This document shows, one piece after another, positions 34,956 to 45,013 of a DNA stretch of 64,000 nt. Every line of letters starts with the position of its first letter. The first letter of the stretch is position 1. Location: assembly GCF_002332425.1 (NCBI RefSeq), contig NZ_NRGS01000005.1, positions 346,114-410,113 on the forward strand, written 5' to 3'. Below the pieces are notes generated by a model. That model did not search any database. It was not told the DNA's origin and worked only from the letters and a program-made list of their open reading frames with translations. A program made the translations under genes and the position numbers. Origin of the DNA: Brachybacterium alimentarium. Its GTDB lineage: Bacteria > Actinomycetota > Actinomycetes > Actinomycetales > Dermabacteraceae.

Positions 34956-36160
34956 CCGGCACCCCGGATGCTCGTCGGCTGGTGCTGCTGGGATCCACCG
35001 GATCCATCGGCACCCAGACCCTCGAGGTCCTGGACCGTTTCCCCGGCGTCGCCCGTCTGCACGGTCTCGCCGTGGGCGGTGCGCGCCCCGGGCTCGTCGC
35101 CGAGCAGGTGCTCCGGCATCGCCCGGAGCGTGTCGTGGTCTCCGAGCCGGACAACGCCGCCGCCGTCGAGCAGGCCGTGGCGCGGGCCTGTCGTGCCGAC
35201 GGTCTCACCGCCCCACGCCTCGATGCCGGTGCCTCCGCGGTCGTGGACCTCGCGGGCTCCCTCGGCGAGCAGGACGTCGTGCTCAACGCGATCACCGGTT
35301 CCGTGGGCCTGCTGCCCACTCTCGCAGCCCTCGCCAGCGGCGCCCGCCTGGCGCTCGCGAACAAGGAATCCCTCGTCGTCGGCGGCCATCTCGTGACCGA
35401 CGCCGCGGCACCCGGCCAGATCCTCCCGGTCGATTCCGAGCACACCGCGATCGCCCAGGCCCTCGCTGGGGTCCGGCCGGATCAGGTCGACCATCTGGTG
35501 GTGACCGCGTCCGGAGGGCCGTTCCGCGGACGCAGCCGCGGGGATCTCGCGACCGTCACGCCGCAGCAGGCTCTCGCGCACCCCACGTGGGCGATGGGCC
35601 CCGTGATCACCACCAATTCGGCGACGCTGGTCAACAAGGCGCTCGAGGTCGTCGAGGCCTGCTTCCTGTTCGATCTGCCCGAGGACCGCGTCGACGTGGT
35701 CGTCCACCCGCAGTCCATCGTCCATTCCATGGCGACCCTCGTGGACGGCTCCACCATCGCGCAGGCGAGCCCGCCGGACATGCGTCACGCCATCGGCTGG
35801 GCGCTCGCGCATCCGGAGAAGCTGACCGGCCTGGCCGCGTCCCTGGACTTCACCGCCGCCCACCCCTGGACCTTCGAACCGGTCGACGAGCGGACCTTCA
35901 CCGCGATCGCACTCGCCCGCGCCGCGCACCGTGAGGGCGGGGGAGCGATGGCCGCCTACAACGCTGCGAACGAGGAGGCCGTCGACGCCTTCTTCGCCGG
36001 CGACCTCAGCTTCCTGGGCATCACCGAGCTGATCGCCGCAGTGCTCGAGCATCCCGGGCGGCCTCGCGCCGAAGCGGCCGACGGGGTGGACGGCGTGCTC
36101 GGGGTGGAGGCCTGGGCTCGCACCGCGGCCCGCGAGCAGATCAGCGGTGCGGTGGGATGA
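34952..36160 (+). CDS. dxr: 1-deoxy-D-xylulose-5-phosphate reductoisomerase
   Basis: NADPH-dependent second enzyme of the MEP isoprenoid pathway; target of fosmidomycin. 402 residues: LLGSTGSIGTQTLEVLDRFPG (NADPH loop), ALANKESLVVGG, PVDSEHTAI (metal site), VTASGGPFRGRS, ATWAMG-type PTWAMGPVITTNSATLVNKALE. GTG 34952 overlaps the preceding stop; its own stop overlaps the protease ATG. IspG, also MEP pathway, is two genes on. Confidence 0.96.
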   Translation: MTGTPDARRLVLLGSTGSIGTQTLEVLDRFPGVARLHGLAVGGARPGLVAEQVLRHRPERVVVSEPDNAAAVEQAVARACRADGLTAPRLDAGASAVVDLAGSLGEQDVVLNAITGSVGLLPTLAALASGARLALANKESLVVGGHLVTDAAAPGQILPVDSEHTAIAQALAGVRPDQVDHLVVTASGGPFRGRSRGDLATVTPQQALAHPTWAMGPVITTNSATLVNKALEVVEACFLFDLPEDRVDVVVHPQSIVHSMATLVDGSTIAQASPPDMRHAIGWALAHPEKLTGLAASLDFTAAHPWTFEPVDERTFTAIALARAAHREGGGAMAAYNAANEEAVDAFFAGDLSFLGITELIAAVLEHPGRPRAEAADGVDGVLGVEAWARTAAREQISGAVG

Positions 36161-37506
36161 GCGCGCTGCTGTTCGTGCTCGGCGTACTCCTGGTCGCCCT
36201 CGGGATCGCGGTCTCGATCGCCCTGCACGAGGTGGGCCATCTCGTGCCCGCCAAGCTCTTCGGGGTGCGTGTCACCCAGTACATGATCGGCTTCGGGCCG
36301 ACGATCCTGTCCCGCACCCGGGGCGAGACCGAGTACGGCCTCAAAGCGATCCCGCTGGGCGGCTACATCCGCATGATCGGGATGTTCCCACCTCACCGGG
36401 GAGAGCCCGCGGGAACGATCCGTGAGGACTCCACCGGCTTCCTCCAGCAGATGTCGCGGATGTCCGAGGACGCCAAGGAGTTCGAGACCTCGCAGTACGA
36501 CCCGGAGGACGCGCACCGCACCTTCGTCTCCCTGTCGGTGCCCAAGAAGCTCGTGGTGATGCTCGGCGGCCCCATCATGAACCTGCTCATCTCGGTGGTG
36601 CTGATGACCGTGATGGTCAGCGGCATCGGCATGCCCGCCGTGACCCCCACGGTGCAGTCGGTCTCGAAGTGCGTGCTCCCCGCGGACGCCCCGGAGGGGA
36701 CCAGCTGCGAGGGCGAGCAGGAGGCCCCTGCGCTGGCCGCGGGCATCCGGCCCGGGGACGTGCTCGAGCAGATCGACGGGCACGAGATCGACACCTGGTC
36801 GGACGTCACCTCCGCGGTGCGCGCGAGCGGCGACCGGCCGGTGCAGGTCGTCGTCGATCGCGAGGGCGAGACGCTCCACCTCGAAGCGACGCCGATCGTC
36901 GATGCGCGCCCGGTGCTCGACGAGGACGGCTCCGCCGTCTACGCCGACGACGGCAGTCTGGCCACCGAGCAGGTGGGCTTCCTGGGCGTGGCCGGCACCC
37001 CGGATCTCGTGCCGCAGTCTCCGGCGCTCGTGCCCGAGATGGCGTGGACGACGTTCACCCGGACCGGGCAGATCATCCTGACCCTGCCGGTGCGCCTGTA
37101 CGAGGTGGGCCAGGCGGCGTTCGGCAGCGCCGAGCGCGACCCCAACGGCCCGCTCGGCGTGGTCGGGGTGTCGCGGCTCGCCGGAGAGGTCGCCTCAGCG
37201 GATCAGCCCGGCTTCGAGGTGCGCGAGAAGGCGGCCACCCTGGTCTCCATGCTGGCCTCGCTGAACATGGCCCTGTTCGTGTTCAACCTGGTGCCCCTGC
37301 TCCCGCTGGACGGCGGCCACGTGCTGGGCGCGCTGATCGAGGGTGCGCGGCGGATGATCGCGCGCCTGCGCGGCCGGCCGGACCCGGGGCCGGTGGACAT
37401 GTCACGGATGCTCCCGGTGACCAACGCCGTCGCGCTCCTGTTCCTGGTGATGACAGCGCTGCTGATCTACGCCGACATCGTCAAACCCATCACTCTGTTC
37501 CCCTGA
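36157..37506 (+). CDS. RIP/site-2 metalloprotease (RseP/Rip1-like)
   Basis: Intramembrane zinc protease that cuts membrane anti-sigma factors or other substrates. 449 residues: HEVGH in helix 1 ([20 protein letters not shown]), a [18 protein letters not shown] segment, a PDZ domain ([16 protein letters not shown], about 190-260), and the C-terminal [16 protein letters not shown] metal ligand. The dxr-rip-ispG order is conserved in actinobacteria. ATG overlaps dxr; the TGA stop is inside a 9-bp tandem repeat. Confidence 0.94.
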   Translation: MSALLFVLGVLLVALGIAVSIALHEVGHLVPAKLFGVRVTQYMIGFGPTILSRTRGETEYGLKAIPLGGYIRMIGMFPPHRGEPAGTIREDSTGFLQQMSRMSEDAKEFETSQYDPEDAHRTFVSLSVPKKLVVMLGGPIMNLLISVVLMTVMVSGIGMPAVTPTVQSVSKCVLPADAPEGTSCEGEQEAPALAAGIRPGDVLEQIDGHEIDTWSDVTSAVRASGDRPVQVVVDREGETLHLEATPIVDARPVLDEDGSAVYADDGSLATEQVGFLGVAGTPDLVPQSPALVPEMAWTTFTRTGQIILTLPVRLYEVGQAAFGSAERDPNGPLGVVGVSRLAGEVASADQPGFEVREKAATLVSMLASLNMALFVFNLVPLLPLDGGHVLGALIEGARRMIARLRGRPDPGPVDMSRMLPVTNAVALLFLVMTALLIYADIVKPITLFP

Positions 37507-37562
37507 GGTCTCTGAGGTCTCTGAGGTCTCTGAGGTCTCTGAGGTCTCTGAGGTCTCTGAGG
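37504..37562 (+). repeat. 9-bp tandem repeat (TGAGGTCTC) starting at a stop codon
   Basis: Six full copies (37504-37557) plus five bases. The first TGA is the protease stop; because the unit is 9 bp, every copy repeats an in-frame TGA. The copies are identical, suggesting recent slippage. The rest of the 217-bp gap before ispG shows only the ispG -10. Confidence 0.95.
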
Positions 37563-37711
37563 CGCCTTCGTTCCTGCGTTCCTCGCGGCCGCTGCCTTGC
37601 GCGACGTCGCCTCCCGCAACCGGTCGGTCAGGCGCTGTGGGTCGCGCCACGGAGGGAGTGCAGGGACGGTGGAGGTGTCGCGACCGGAGCCCCAGCCCTC
37701 CGCAGCACGGT

Positions 37712-37717
37712 CATAAT
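37712..37717 (+). promoter_or_regulatory. -10 element of ispG (leaderless geometry)
   Basis: CATAAT, six bases, GTG 37724. Confidence 0.6.
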
Positions 37718-37723
37718 AGGGGC

Positions 37724-38887
37724 GTGACTTCAGTGAGCCTCGGCATCCCCTCCGTCAAGACGCCGCCCCCGGTCCTCGCACCGCGGCGGGCGACCCGCAA
37801 GGTCAAGCTCGGCGCGCTCCACGTCGGCGGCGACGCACCGATCACCGTGCAGTCGATGACGACCACGCCGACGCACGACATCAACGCGACCCTCCAGCAG
37901 ATCGCCGAGCTGACGGCCGCCGGCTGCGACATCGTGCGTGTGGCCTGCCCGCGCCAGGAAGATGCCGACGCCCTTCCCGCGATCGCGGCGAAATCCCCGA
38001 TCCCGGTGATCGCCGACATCCACTTCCAGCCGAAGTACGTCTTCGCTGCCATCGAGGCGGGCTGCGCCGGCGTACGGGTGAACCCCGGGAACATCCGTCG
38101 TTTCGATGATCAGGTCAAGGACATCGCCCAGGCCGCCAAGGACCACGGCACCGCGCTGCGCATCGGCGTGAACGCGGGCAGCATCGACCAGCGCATGATG
38201 ACGGGCGACCGGGTCACCCCGGAGGCGCTCGTGGCCTCCGCGAAGTGGGAGGCGTCCCTGTTCGAGGAGCACGACTTCCACGAGTTCGGCATCTCCGTGA
38301 AGCACAACGACCCGGTGATCATGGTCGACGCCTATCGGCAGCTCTCCGAGGAGGGCGACTGGCCCCTGCACCTCGGCGTCACCGAGGCGGGCCCCGCCTT
38401 CCAGGGCACGATCAAGTCCTCCGTCGCCTTCGGGATCCTGCTGGGCGAGGGCATCGGCGACACCATCCGCGTGTCGCTGTCGGCCCCGCCGGTCGAGGAG
38501 GTCAAGGTGGGCATCCAGATCCTCCAGTCGTTGAACCTCAAGCCCCGCAAGCTCGATATCGTCTCGTGCCCGTCCTGCGGCCGGGCCCAGGTGGACGTCT
38601 ACACGCTGGCCGACGAGGTGACCGAGGGGCTCAAGCATCTCGAGGTCCCGCTGCGCGTCGCGGTCATGGGCTGCGTCGTCAACGGACCGGGCGAGGCCCG
38701 CGAGGCCGATCTCGGAGTGGCCTCCGGAAACGGAAAGGGACAGATCTTCGTCAAGGGCGAGGTCATCAAGACGGTTCCCGAAGCGGACATCGTCGAGACC
38801 CTGCTGGCCGAGGCGAATCGTATCGCCGCCGAGATGGACGACGAGAGCGCCGCATCACCGGGCGCACCGTCGATCTCCGTGGGCTGA
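37724..38887 (+). CDS. ispG: 4-hydroxy-3-methylbut-2-enyl-diphosphate synthase
   Basis: Iron-sulfur enzyme converting MEcPP to HMBPP in the MEP pathway. 387 residues from GTG 37724. [19 protein letters not shown] opens the TIM barrel; [11 protein letters not shown] and [11 protein letters not shown] hold the three cluster cysteines. The frame extends upstream to 37637 but those residues are not conserved and the promoter spacing favours 37724. Confidence 0.96.
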   Translation: MTSVSLGIPSVKTPPPVLAPRRATRKVKLGALHVGGDAPITVQSMTTTPTHDINATLQQIAELTAAGCDIVRVACPRQEDADALPAIAAKSPIPVIADIHFQPKYVFAAIEAGCAGVRVNPGNIRRFDDQVKDIAQAAKDHGTALRIGVNAGSIDQRMMTGDRVTPEALVASAKWEASLFEEHDFHEFGISVKHNDPVIMVDAYRQLSEEGDWPLHLGVTEAGPAFQGTIKSSVAFGILLGEGIGDTIRVSLSAPPVEEVKVGIQILQSLNLKPRKLDIVSCPSCGRAQVDVYTLADEVTEGLKHLEVPLRVAVMGCVVNGPGEAREADLGVASGNGKGQIFVKGEVIKTVPEADIVETLLAEANRIAAEMDDESAASPGAPSISVG

Positions 38888-38893
38888 TCGCTC

Positions 38894-39736
38894 ATGTTCC
38901 GGCGCGCAGGGCGGGTCAGAGCGGTCCGGTCGAGCGGCCTCGACGCTGCGCTCGCCCACGCCCTGACCGAACCGATCACCAATGCTCTCGCCGGCGCCCG
39001 GCTGCGGGAAGTGGGCCGCACGGTGTCGGTCGGACAGGAGTTCTCCGTCGCGGGCGACGAGAACCGGCCCGACGGGCTGCTGTGGCACGGAGTCAACCTC
39101 TCCCCGATATCGGCGACCGGTCTCGCGCTGGACGAGTTCGGTCGGTACGTCGCCGCTCGCAGCCGACGCTGCAGTTCCGTGGTGGGCGAGCGGGCAGCGG
39201 TGGAGAAGCTGTGGGGTTCGCTGTCGGATCAGTGGGGCCCCGCCGTGCGCGAATACCGCTGGAGCCAGCCGCTGCTGGTGGCGGAGGGGGACGCGGCCGT
39301 CGGCCCGTCGGGCCTGCGCGCCGCGCTGCCGGGCGAGGAGGCCGCGGTCTTTCCTGCAGCCGTCGCCATGTTCCGCGAGGAGGTGGGTGTCGATCCGCTT
39401 CTCGGGGACGGCGGACGCTCCTACCGAGCTCGCGTGGACGGCCTGATCCACTACGGCCGCACCTATGTGGTCATCGAGGACGGCGAGGTGCTGTTCAAAG
39501 CGGACGTCGGTGCCCTGTTCGGCCCCGTGGCCCAGATCCACGGGGTGTGGGTGCGGCCGGACCAGCGCGGTCGAGGCCTGGGCCGCACGGCGATGGCGGA
39601 CCTGGTGCGCCAGGTGCGTCGGGACCACGCCCCGCAGGTCACCCTGTACGTGAACGACTTCAACGAGCCGGCCCGCCGTGCTTATGCCGCCGCGGGCTTC
39701 CGCCAGGTCGGCGAGCTCAGCACGATCCTGTTCTGA
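38894..39736 (+). CDS. GNAT family acetyltransferase with N-terminal DUF4081-like domain
   Basis: 280 residues. The C-terminal half is a GNAT fold with the acetyl-CoA loop VRPDQRGRGLGRTAM and a C-terminal NEPARRAYAAAGFRQVGE. The N-terminal half (about 1-130) resembles the DUF4081-type domain found on GNAT proteins next to ispG in actinobacteria. The substrate is unknown. It begins six bases after ispG, so it is likely co-transcribed. Confidence 0.85.
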   Translation: MFRRAGRVRAVRSSGLDAALAHALTEPITNALAGARLREVGRTVSVGQEFSVAGDENRPDGLLWHGVNLSPISATGLALDEFGRYVAARSRRCSSVVGERAAVEKLWGSLSDQWGPAVREYRWSQPLLVAEGDAAVGPSGLRAALPGEEAAVFPAAVAMFREEVGVDPLLGDGGRSYRARVDGLIHYGRTYVVIEDGEVLFKADVGALFGPVAQIHGVWVRPDQRGRGLGRTAMADLVRQVRRDHAPQVTLYVNDFNEPARRAYAAAGFRQVGELSTILF

Positions 39737-39758
39737 GCCCGCTGTCCGGAGTCGTCCC

Positions 39759-39764
39759 TAGGAT
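39759..39764 (+). promoter_or_regulatory. -10 element of P-loop gene (leaderless geometry)
   Basis: TAGGAT, six bases, ATG 39771. Confidence 0.55.
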
Positions 39765-39770
39765 GAGGAC

Positions 39771-40397
39771 ATGAGCAGCGCCTCCAGAGACACGGTCCCC
39801 GCAGACGCCGCAGATGCGGCAGACTTCGCCCGGCGTGCCGGTGCCGAGAGCTCTCCGCGGCTCTTCATCCTCGTGGGGCCGCCTGCTGTGGGCAAGCTGA
39901 GCGTCGCCCGCGCGCTCGAGCGGCTCAGCGGCGCGATCGTCGTGGACAACCATCTGGTGAACAACGCGGTCTTCGTCCCGATGGGGATGAATCGCGGAGC
40001 AGGGCCCGCCCTCTCCAATACCGACGCGCTGCGAGCCCGAGTGATGGATGTCGTCCTCGAGGCGACCCGCGCCGCCCCGCCCGGCATCAGCCATGTGTTC
40101 ACCAACTGGCTGACCGACGCGCCCGAGAACGCAGCGCACGTCGATCGGCTGCGAGACCTCGCGCGTGACCGCAACGTGCGGTTCGTGCCCGTGTGGCTGA
40201 CCGCCTCGCGGGAGTCCCTGCTCGCACGGGTCGGCTCCCCGGACCGCGCCGACCGGTCCAAGCTCGTGGATCCCGAGGTGCTGCGCGGGGTGCTCGAGAT
40301 GCCGACCCTGCCGGCCCCTGCGGATGCGATCACACTCGATCTCAGCGTCACCGGCCCCGAGGAGACCGCGTTGAGAATCCTCAAGGCGACGCGCTGA
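39771..40397 (+). CDS. P-loop kinase-like protein
   Basis: 208 residues. Walker A GPPAVGKLSVARAL (about 35-48) is followed by the conserved VVDNHLVNNAVF; a later HVFTNWL strand and R-rich lid-like segment (SRESLLARV) resemble AAA/shikimate-kinase-type small-molecule kinases. The substrate cannot be assigned. It is monocistronic, with a leaderless-type promoter, and convergent with the GH15-like gene. Confidence 0.75.
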   Translation: MSSASRDTVPADAADAADFARRAGAESSPRLFILVGPPAVGKLSVARALERLSGAIVVDNHLVNNAVFVPMGMNRGAGPALSNTDALRARVMDVVLEATRAAPPGISHVFTNWLTDAPENAAHVDRLRDLARDRNVRFVPVWLTASRESLLARVGSPDRADRSKLVDPEVLRGVLEMPTLPAPADAITLDLSVTGPEETALRILKATR

Positions 40398-40460
40398 GCT
40401 CGCCTGGTTGAGGGCTGGTCCCGGCACCGGCACCGGCCCCGGCCTGGCCCTGTCCAGGTC

Positions 40461-41879
40461 TCATCCCGCTGACGACGTCCCCTCGCCGAGGGCGTCGAGC
40501 GTCAGCAGCACGTTCGCGGCGGTCCAGGCGAGCGGGGCGACCGCTGCCGGCCGACCGTCGAACAGCACCTTCTCCGGGAGGGAGCCCGCCTCCGTGCGGT
40601 GCTCGGCGAGCCACCCGAGCAGGTCTCCGGCGGTGTCCGTGTCCCCGGCGCGAGCCAGGGCCAGGGCCAGCAGACTCGTCGACGGGGTCCAGCTGACGCC
40701 GTCCTCTCGCCAGGCGGCACCCGGGGCGATCCCTCCGGCAGGGCGTGCCAGGGCCTGCCGCAGCTGTCGGACCTGGGACGGCGAGGCGACGCCGTGGCAT
40801 CCGGTCGCGTCGAGGAAGGCCAGTGCGGAATCGTCGCCGCCGCGGCGACGATAGCGCTGGAACCCGTTCGCCCCGAACGTGCCGAGCAGCAGATCCTCGA
40901 AGCGCCTCGCGGCCGCCGTGGCGCGGTCGTCCGCGGTGAGCGCGGCGGCCCCGCGCAGACCGGCCAGCGTCGCCGCCATGATCCCGAGCGTCACCCGATG
41001 CTCGCTCACCTCCCAGTAGTCGGGGGAGACGGGCGGCATCGAGGTGCCGTCGTCGGTCGCGGACAGGAGCGCCTGCTGGGAGGTGCTGATCAGTGCAGCG
41101 AGCCGGTCGAGGGTCTCCGTCCGGGAGTCCGGTTCCTCCTGGCCGGCGATCTCGGAGGCGGCCCAGAGAAGCAATCCGGTGCCGTCGAACTGACGACTGC
41201 GGTCATCGGGGGCGCGACCGGTGCCGGGGTCGTACCGGGCCTCGAACCAGCCGTCGTCGGCCTGCAGCGACTGCAGATGCTCGAGAACGCTCAGGGCCTG
41301 CTCCTGATGGCCGATGCGGGCGAGCGCGACCGCGCAGAACGCCGCGTCGCGGGGCCAGATGTATCGCCAGCTGGTGCTCCATCCGGCCACCGGTGCCGGG
41401 AGGTCGTCGGAGAGCACCCACAGGTCGGCCAGCGCGGAGGCGGCGAGGTCCGCGAGGAGGGGCGCATCCGGGAGAGCGGCCTCCAGCCGGGAGCGCCAGG
41501 GCACGGTCGCCGCCCAGAACTCCTGGGCTCTGCGAGCGGGCCCCGAGGACTCGGCGAGCGTGTGCTGCAGCCGAGTGCCGGGGAACGGTGCCGCAGAGCC
41601 GCTGTCGCCCCCGCGGCCTCGGCCGCCACCGGCCTCGACGTGTGCAGCCTCCTGGGCGGTCGTCACGAGTCGGCGGGATCCGTCGGCGTCGTAGGCGACC
41701 GTCTGCGAGTAGAGGCTGATCTCGGTCTCCGGGTCGACTGGAGGAGCGACGGCCTCCCGCAGGGCGTAACCGCCCAGGCCCACCGCCCCGAGCGCGCCGA
41801 CCACACCGGCGCCGCGCAGCAGATGCCGACGTGAGGCGCCCTGAGGCCCTTGGGCGTCCTGTCCTCCGGCGTTCTGCAT
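40461..41879 (-). CDS. Tat-exported GH15-like glycoside hydrolase
   Basis: 472 residues. The N-terminal [25 protein letters not shown] is a twin-arginine signal. The mature part is an alpha/alpha-barrel protein with [35 protein letters not shown] and GSLPEKV, all reminiscent of GH15 glucoamylase/glucodextranase. The glycan substrate is not inferable. ATG 41879 lies six bases after a minus-strand TACGCT. It is divergent from proS. Confidence 0.82.
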   Translation of the reverse strand: MQNAGGQDAQGPQGASRRHLLRGAGVVGALGAVGLGGYALREAVAPPVDPETEISLYSQTVAYDADGSRRLVTTAQEAAHVEAGGGRGRGGDSGSAAPFPGTRLQHTLAESSGPARRAQEFWAATVPWRSRLEAALPDAPLLADLAASALADLWVLSDDLPAPVAGWSTSWRYIWPRDAAFCAVALARIGHQEQALSVLEHLQSLQADDGWFEARYDPGTGRAPDDRSRQFDGTGLLLWAASEIAGQEEPDSRTETLDRLAALISTSQQALLSATDDGTSMPPVSPDYWEVSEHRVTLGIMAATLAGLRGAAALTADDRATAAARRFEDLLLGTFGANGFQRYRRRGGDDSALAFLDATGCHGVASPSQVRQLRQALARPAGGIAPGAAWREDGVSWTPSTSLLALALARAGDTDTAGDLLGWLAEHRTEAGSLPEKVLFDGRPAAVAPLAWTAANVLLTLDALGEGTSSAG

Positions 41880-41885
41880 CCCTCC

Positions 41886-41891
41886 AGCGTA
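41886..41891 (-). promoter_or_regulatory. -10 element of GH15-like gene (leaderless geometry)
   Basis: TACGCT on the minus strand, six bases, ATG 41879. Confidence 0.6.
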
Positions 41892-41921
41892 CGGCGCACG
41901 CCGGATGCTCCCGGCGGACAG

Positions 41922-41927
41922 TACGAT
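41922..41927 (+). promoter_or_regulatory. -10 element of proS
   Basis: TACGAT, about 64 bases before ATG 41992. No T-box features are visible in the short leader; AAAGAGG near 41977 is the likely ribosome-binding site. Confidence 0.45.
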
Positions 41928-41991
41928 GGACCCCGCGTCTGCCACCGCAGAAGGTGGCGCTGAACCGCCCGCTGTGAAAGAGGCCCTGCCC

Positions 41992-43776
41992 ATGATCCGT
42001 TTGTCGTCGTCCTTCGTCCGCACCCTGCGGGAGGACCCGGCCGACGCCGAGGTCGCCAGCCACAAGCTGCTCGTGCGCGCCGGCTACATCCGCCGCAGCG
42101 CCCCGGGCGTCTACACCTGGCTGCCGCTCGGGCTGAAGGTGCTGCGCAAGGTGGAGGCGATCGTCCGCGAGGAGCAGGACGCGATCGGTGGCCAGGAACT
42201 CGTGTTCTCGGCGCTGCAGCCGCGCGAGCCCTACGAGGCCACCGGGCGCTGGGAGGAGTACGGGCCCACGCTGTTCCGTCTCCAGGACCGCCGCGAGGGC
42301 GACTACCTGCTCGCGCCCACCCACGAGGAGATGTTCACCCTCACCGTGAAGGACCTGTACAACTCGTACAAGGACCTCCCCGTCATGCTCTACCAGGTGC
42401 AGAACAAGTTCCGCGACGAGGCACGCCCCCGCGCTGGCCTGCTGCGCACGCGCGAGTTCGTCATGAAGGACGCCTACTCCTTCGACATCGACGACGAGGG
42501 ACTGGACGCCTCCTACGAGAAGCAGCGCGGTGCCTACCAGCGCACCTTCGAACGCCTGGGCCTGCCCACCGTGATCTGCCGGGCCGATGCCGGCGCCATG
42601 GGCGGTTCCCGCTCCGAGGAGTTCCTGCACCCCACACCCATCGGCGAGGACACCTTCGTGGTCTCCGACGGCGGCTACGCCGCGAACGTCGAGGCGGTGA
42701 CCACCGTCGCCCCGCCCGCCCTGGACGAGGCCGCGATCGCGGGGCTGCGCCCGATGCACGTCGAGGACACGCCGGGAGCGAGCACCATCGCGGCGCTCAC
42801 GGAGTTCTCCAACCAGGCCTTCCCCGGTGAGGGGCCGGTCTCGGAGACGGGGGAGTGGACCCGCTACGAGATGCTCAAGCACCTCGTCTACCTCCTGACC
42901 TACCCCGACGGCACCACCGAGCCGCTGGTCATCGCCCTGCCCGGTGACCGCGAGGTCGATGAGAAGCGCCTGGAGGCCGCCGTCGCCCCGGCGGTCGCAG
43001 CCCCGTTCACCGAGGCCGACTTCGCGAAGCACCCGGCGCTCACCAAGGGGTACATCGGTCCGGAGGGGCTGGGACTCGACTCCGCCTCGAAGATCCGCTA
43101 CGTCGTGGATCCGCGCGTGGTGCCCGGCACCTCCTGGGTCGCCGGCGCCGGCCAGAAGGACAAGCACGTCTACGACCTCGTCTTCGGTCGGGACTTCACG
43201 GCCGACGGCACCATCGAGGCCGCCGAGGTGCACGACGGCGATCCCGCGCCCGACGGCTCCGGGCCGATGCGTCTGACCCGCGGAATGGAGATGGGCCACA
43301 TCTTCCAGCTGGGCCGGAAGTACGCCGAGGCGCTCGATCTCAAGGTGCTCGACGTCAACGGCAAGACCGTGGTCGTCACGATGGGCTCCTACGGCATCGG
43401 CGTGACCCGCGCGGTCGCCGCGATCGCCGAGCTCCACCATGACGACAAGGGCCTGGTGTGGCCGCGCCGGGTCGCTCCGGCCGACGTGCACATCATGGCC
43501 ACCGGCAAGGGCCAGGAGATCTTCGAGGAGGCCGAACGGATCGGTCTCGAGCTCGAGGCGCAGGGCCTCGAGGTGCTCTACGACGACCGCCCCAAGGTTT
43601 CCCCGGGCGTGAAGTTCAAGGATGCCGAGCTGCTCGGCATCCCCACCTCCGTGGTGGTCGGCAAGGGACTGACGACGGGCGTCGTCGAGGTCCGCGATCG
43701 CGCGACCGGAGCGATCGACGAGGTCGCGGTGCAGGACGCCGTCCAGGCCGTGGTCGCTGAGGTCCGCGAGGACTGA
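41992..43776 (+). CDS. proS: Prolyl-tRNA synthetase
   Basis: Class II synthetase charging tRNA-Pro. 594 residues, bacterial type with the editing insertion. Motif 1 region [12 protein letters not shown], motif 2 [27 protein letters not shown], the INS/YbaK-like editing domain (about 230-390), motif 3 [16 protein letters not shown], and a C-terminal anticodon-binding domain (VEVRDRATG). The ATG at 41992 ([12 protein letters not shown]) gives the family N-terminus; the longer frame from 41905 is not conserved. Confidence 0.97.
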   Translation: MIRLSSSFVRTLREDPADAEVASHKLLVRAGYIRRSAPGVYTWLPLGLKVLRKVEAIVREEQDAIGGQELVFSALQPREPYEATGRWEEYGPTLFRLQDRREGDYLLAPTHEEMFTLTVKDLYNSYKDLPVMLYQVQNKFRDEARPRAGLLRTREFVMKDAYSFDIDDEGLDASYEKQRGAYQRTFERLGLPTVICRADAGAMGGSRSEEFLHPTPIGEDTFVVSDGGYAANVEAVTTVAPPALDEAAIAGLRPMHVEDTPGASTIAALTEFSNQAFPGEGPVSETGEWTRYEMLKHLVYLLTYPDGTTEPLVIALPGDREVDEKRLEAAVAPAVAAPFTEADFAKHPALTKGYIGPEGLGLDSASKIRYVVDPRVVPGTSWVAGAGQKDKHVYDLVFGRDFTADGTIEAAEVHDGDPAPDGSGPMRLTRGMEMGHIFQLGRKYAEALDLKVLDVNGKTVVVTMGSYGIGVTRAVAAIAELHHDDKGLVWPRRVAPADVHIMATGKGQEIFEEAERIGLELEAQGLEVLYDDRPKVSPGVKFKDAELLGIPTSVVVGKGLTTGVVEVRDRATGAIDEVAVQDAVQAVVAEVRED

Positions 43777-43792
43777 CTGCCGCGGCCGAGGA

Positions 43793-44881
43793 TCAGCCGC
43801 CGTCGCTCGTCGGCAGGTCCTCGGCCGCGAGGCTGGGGAGCGGATCCATCGTCTCCACCCGTCCCACCAGCGTCTCGGCCGCCTCGAGCGCGGCGATGAG
43901 GGGCAGCGGCCGGCGCCCGAACGGCGCGGCACCGACCAGGGCGATGTGGTCGACCAGGAGCCCCTGCGCCACGAGCGTGGGCAGCTGAGCGGCCAGCTCG
44001 TCGTCCAGCTCGCCCCCGGGCAGGGCGTACACGGCCTGGCGGAGCACCACCGGGCCGCCGTCCTCCTCGGCGATCGTTCCGAGCTGCTCGGCCCGCTCCC
44101 GATGACGGTCGGAGAGTGCGAGGTGCTGTGTCCGTTCGTCGTCCGTCGTCCGAGCGGCGAGGACCTCGTGCACGTACCCCGCGTACCACTCCTGCTGCTG
44201 GGCGTCCTGGAGCGTGGAGTGATAGTCCACCTCTGCCCCGACCGAGGGCGGATCCGTGTCGGGCACCTCGCGGGAGGCCACCAGGTCCTCCGGCACGCGC
44301 AGGGCTGGGACCTCGCCCGCGTCCATGGCGCGCTGCAGCCCCTTCGCGCTCCATGCGGTGTGCGCGGCGAGGGCGGCGATCGGGCGCGCGAGCGAGCCGG
44401 AGACCTGCCGGGCCGCGTCGACGGCGAGCTCCCGCAGCTCGACCAGCACCGCGATCATCCCGGCCCCGTCCTGCGGGGCGTCGTCCGACGACGCGGCCGC
44501 GGAGCCCGTCGGATCGGAGGAGCCGTCCTGCTCCCGTTCGGCCTGTGCCCCGGTCAGGAGTGCGGTGCGCTGGATCGGCAAGGAGATGATCAGGTCCTCG
44601 AGGACCACCGACAGCGACGGATCGGGCGTCTGCGCCGCATCGGCGGCGTCGCGCAGGATCTGCGCACCGGCCAGAGCACGGTCGAGCAGCTCGAGCAGAT
44701 CCACGCGGTAGAGGTCGTCGATGCCCGGCGGGGGAGGCGTGTACGTCGCGGGGCCCCCGAACCGGATCGCGCCGCATCCGGGGAGTGCGATCAGGGCCAG
44801 GACCCCTGCGGTGCCCGTGGAGAGCAGCCGACGCCGAGTGAAGGATGGAGCGGCGGAGCGGGAGCCGATGGGAAGAAGCAC
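43793..44881 (-). CDS. DUF4439 (ferritin-like) lipoprotein, probably Tat-exported
   Basis: 362 residues from GTG 44881. N-terminus SFTRRRLLSTGTAGVLALIALPGC has a twin-arginine motif and a lipobox-like LPGC, so a Tat lipoprotein is likely. A middle region is Ser/Asp-rich; the C-terminal half (about 210-340) has WYAGYVHEVLAA and HRERAEQL helices typical of the DUF4439 ferritin-like domain. Metal binding is inferred from the fold. It is convergent with proS (16-bp gap) and divergent from rimP, a usual neighbour. Confidence 0.82.
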   Translation of the reverse strand: MLLPIGSRSAAPSFTRRRLLSTGTAGVLALIALPGCGAIRFGGPATYTPPPPGIDDLYRVDLLELLDRALAGAQILRDAADAAQTPDPSLSVVLEDLIISLPIQRTALLTGAQAEREQDGSSDPTGSAAASSDDAPQDGAGMIAVLVELRELAVDAARQVSGSLARPIAALAAHTAWSAKGLQRAMDAGEVPALRVPEDLVASREVPDTDPPSVGAEVDYHSTLQDAQQQEWYAGYVHEVLAARTTDDERTQHLALSDRHRERAEQLGTIAEEDGGPVVLRQAVYALPGGELDDELAAQLPTLVAQGLLVDHIALVGAAPFGRRPLPLIAALEAAETLVGRVETMDPLPSLAAEDLPTSDGG

Positions 44882-44887
44882 AGGAGG

Positions 44888-44893
44888 ATTCTC
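44888..44893 (-). promoter_or_regulatory. -10 element of DUF4439 gene (leaderless geometry)
   Basis: GAGAAT on the minus strand, six bases, GTG 44881. Confidence 0.5.
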
Positions 44894-44911
44894 GCATCGA
44901 GGCCCGGGAAG

Positions 44912-44941
44912 GAGGCGCAGGCGCCTCACGACCACTATCCT
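44912..44941. promoter_or_regulatory. Palindrome shared by divergent DUF4439 and rimP promoters
   Basis: A 7-bp inverted repeat (44912-44918 with 44921-44927) lies where the -35 of both promoters would be. The rimP -10 is TATCCT (44936-44941); the DUF4439 -10 is at 44888-44893. The palindrome could be one operator controlling both genes. Confidence 0.45.
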
Positions 44942-45013
44942 GGGGACATTCCCGACCGGGCGATTCGTCCCTGGCGGAACAGGTATCCATAGGCAGGAGG
45001 AGGTGAGCGAGCG

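Noticed and set aside
37504-37562. CRISPR-like array
   Set aside because: Units are contiguous 9-mers with no spacers; it is a simple tandem repeat.
41880-41991. T-box riboswitch before proS
   Set aside because: The gap is 112 bp with a short leader; no specifier stem or T-box sequence is visible.
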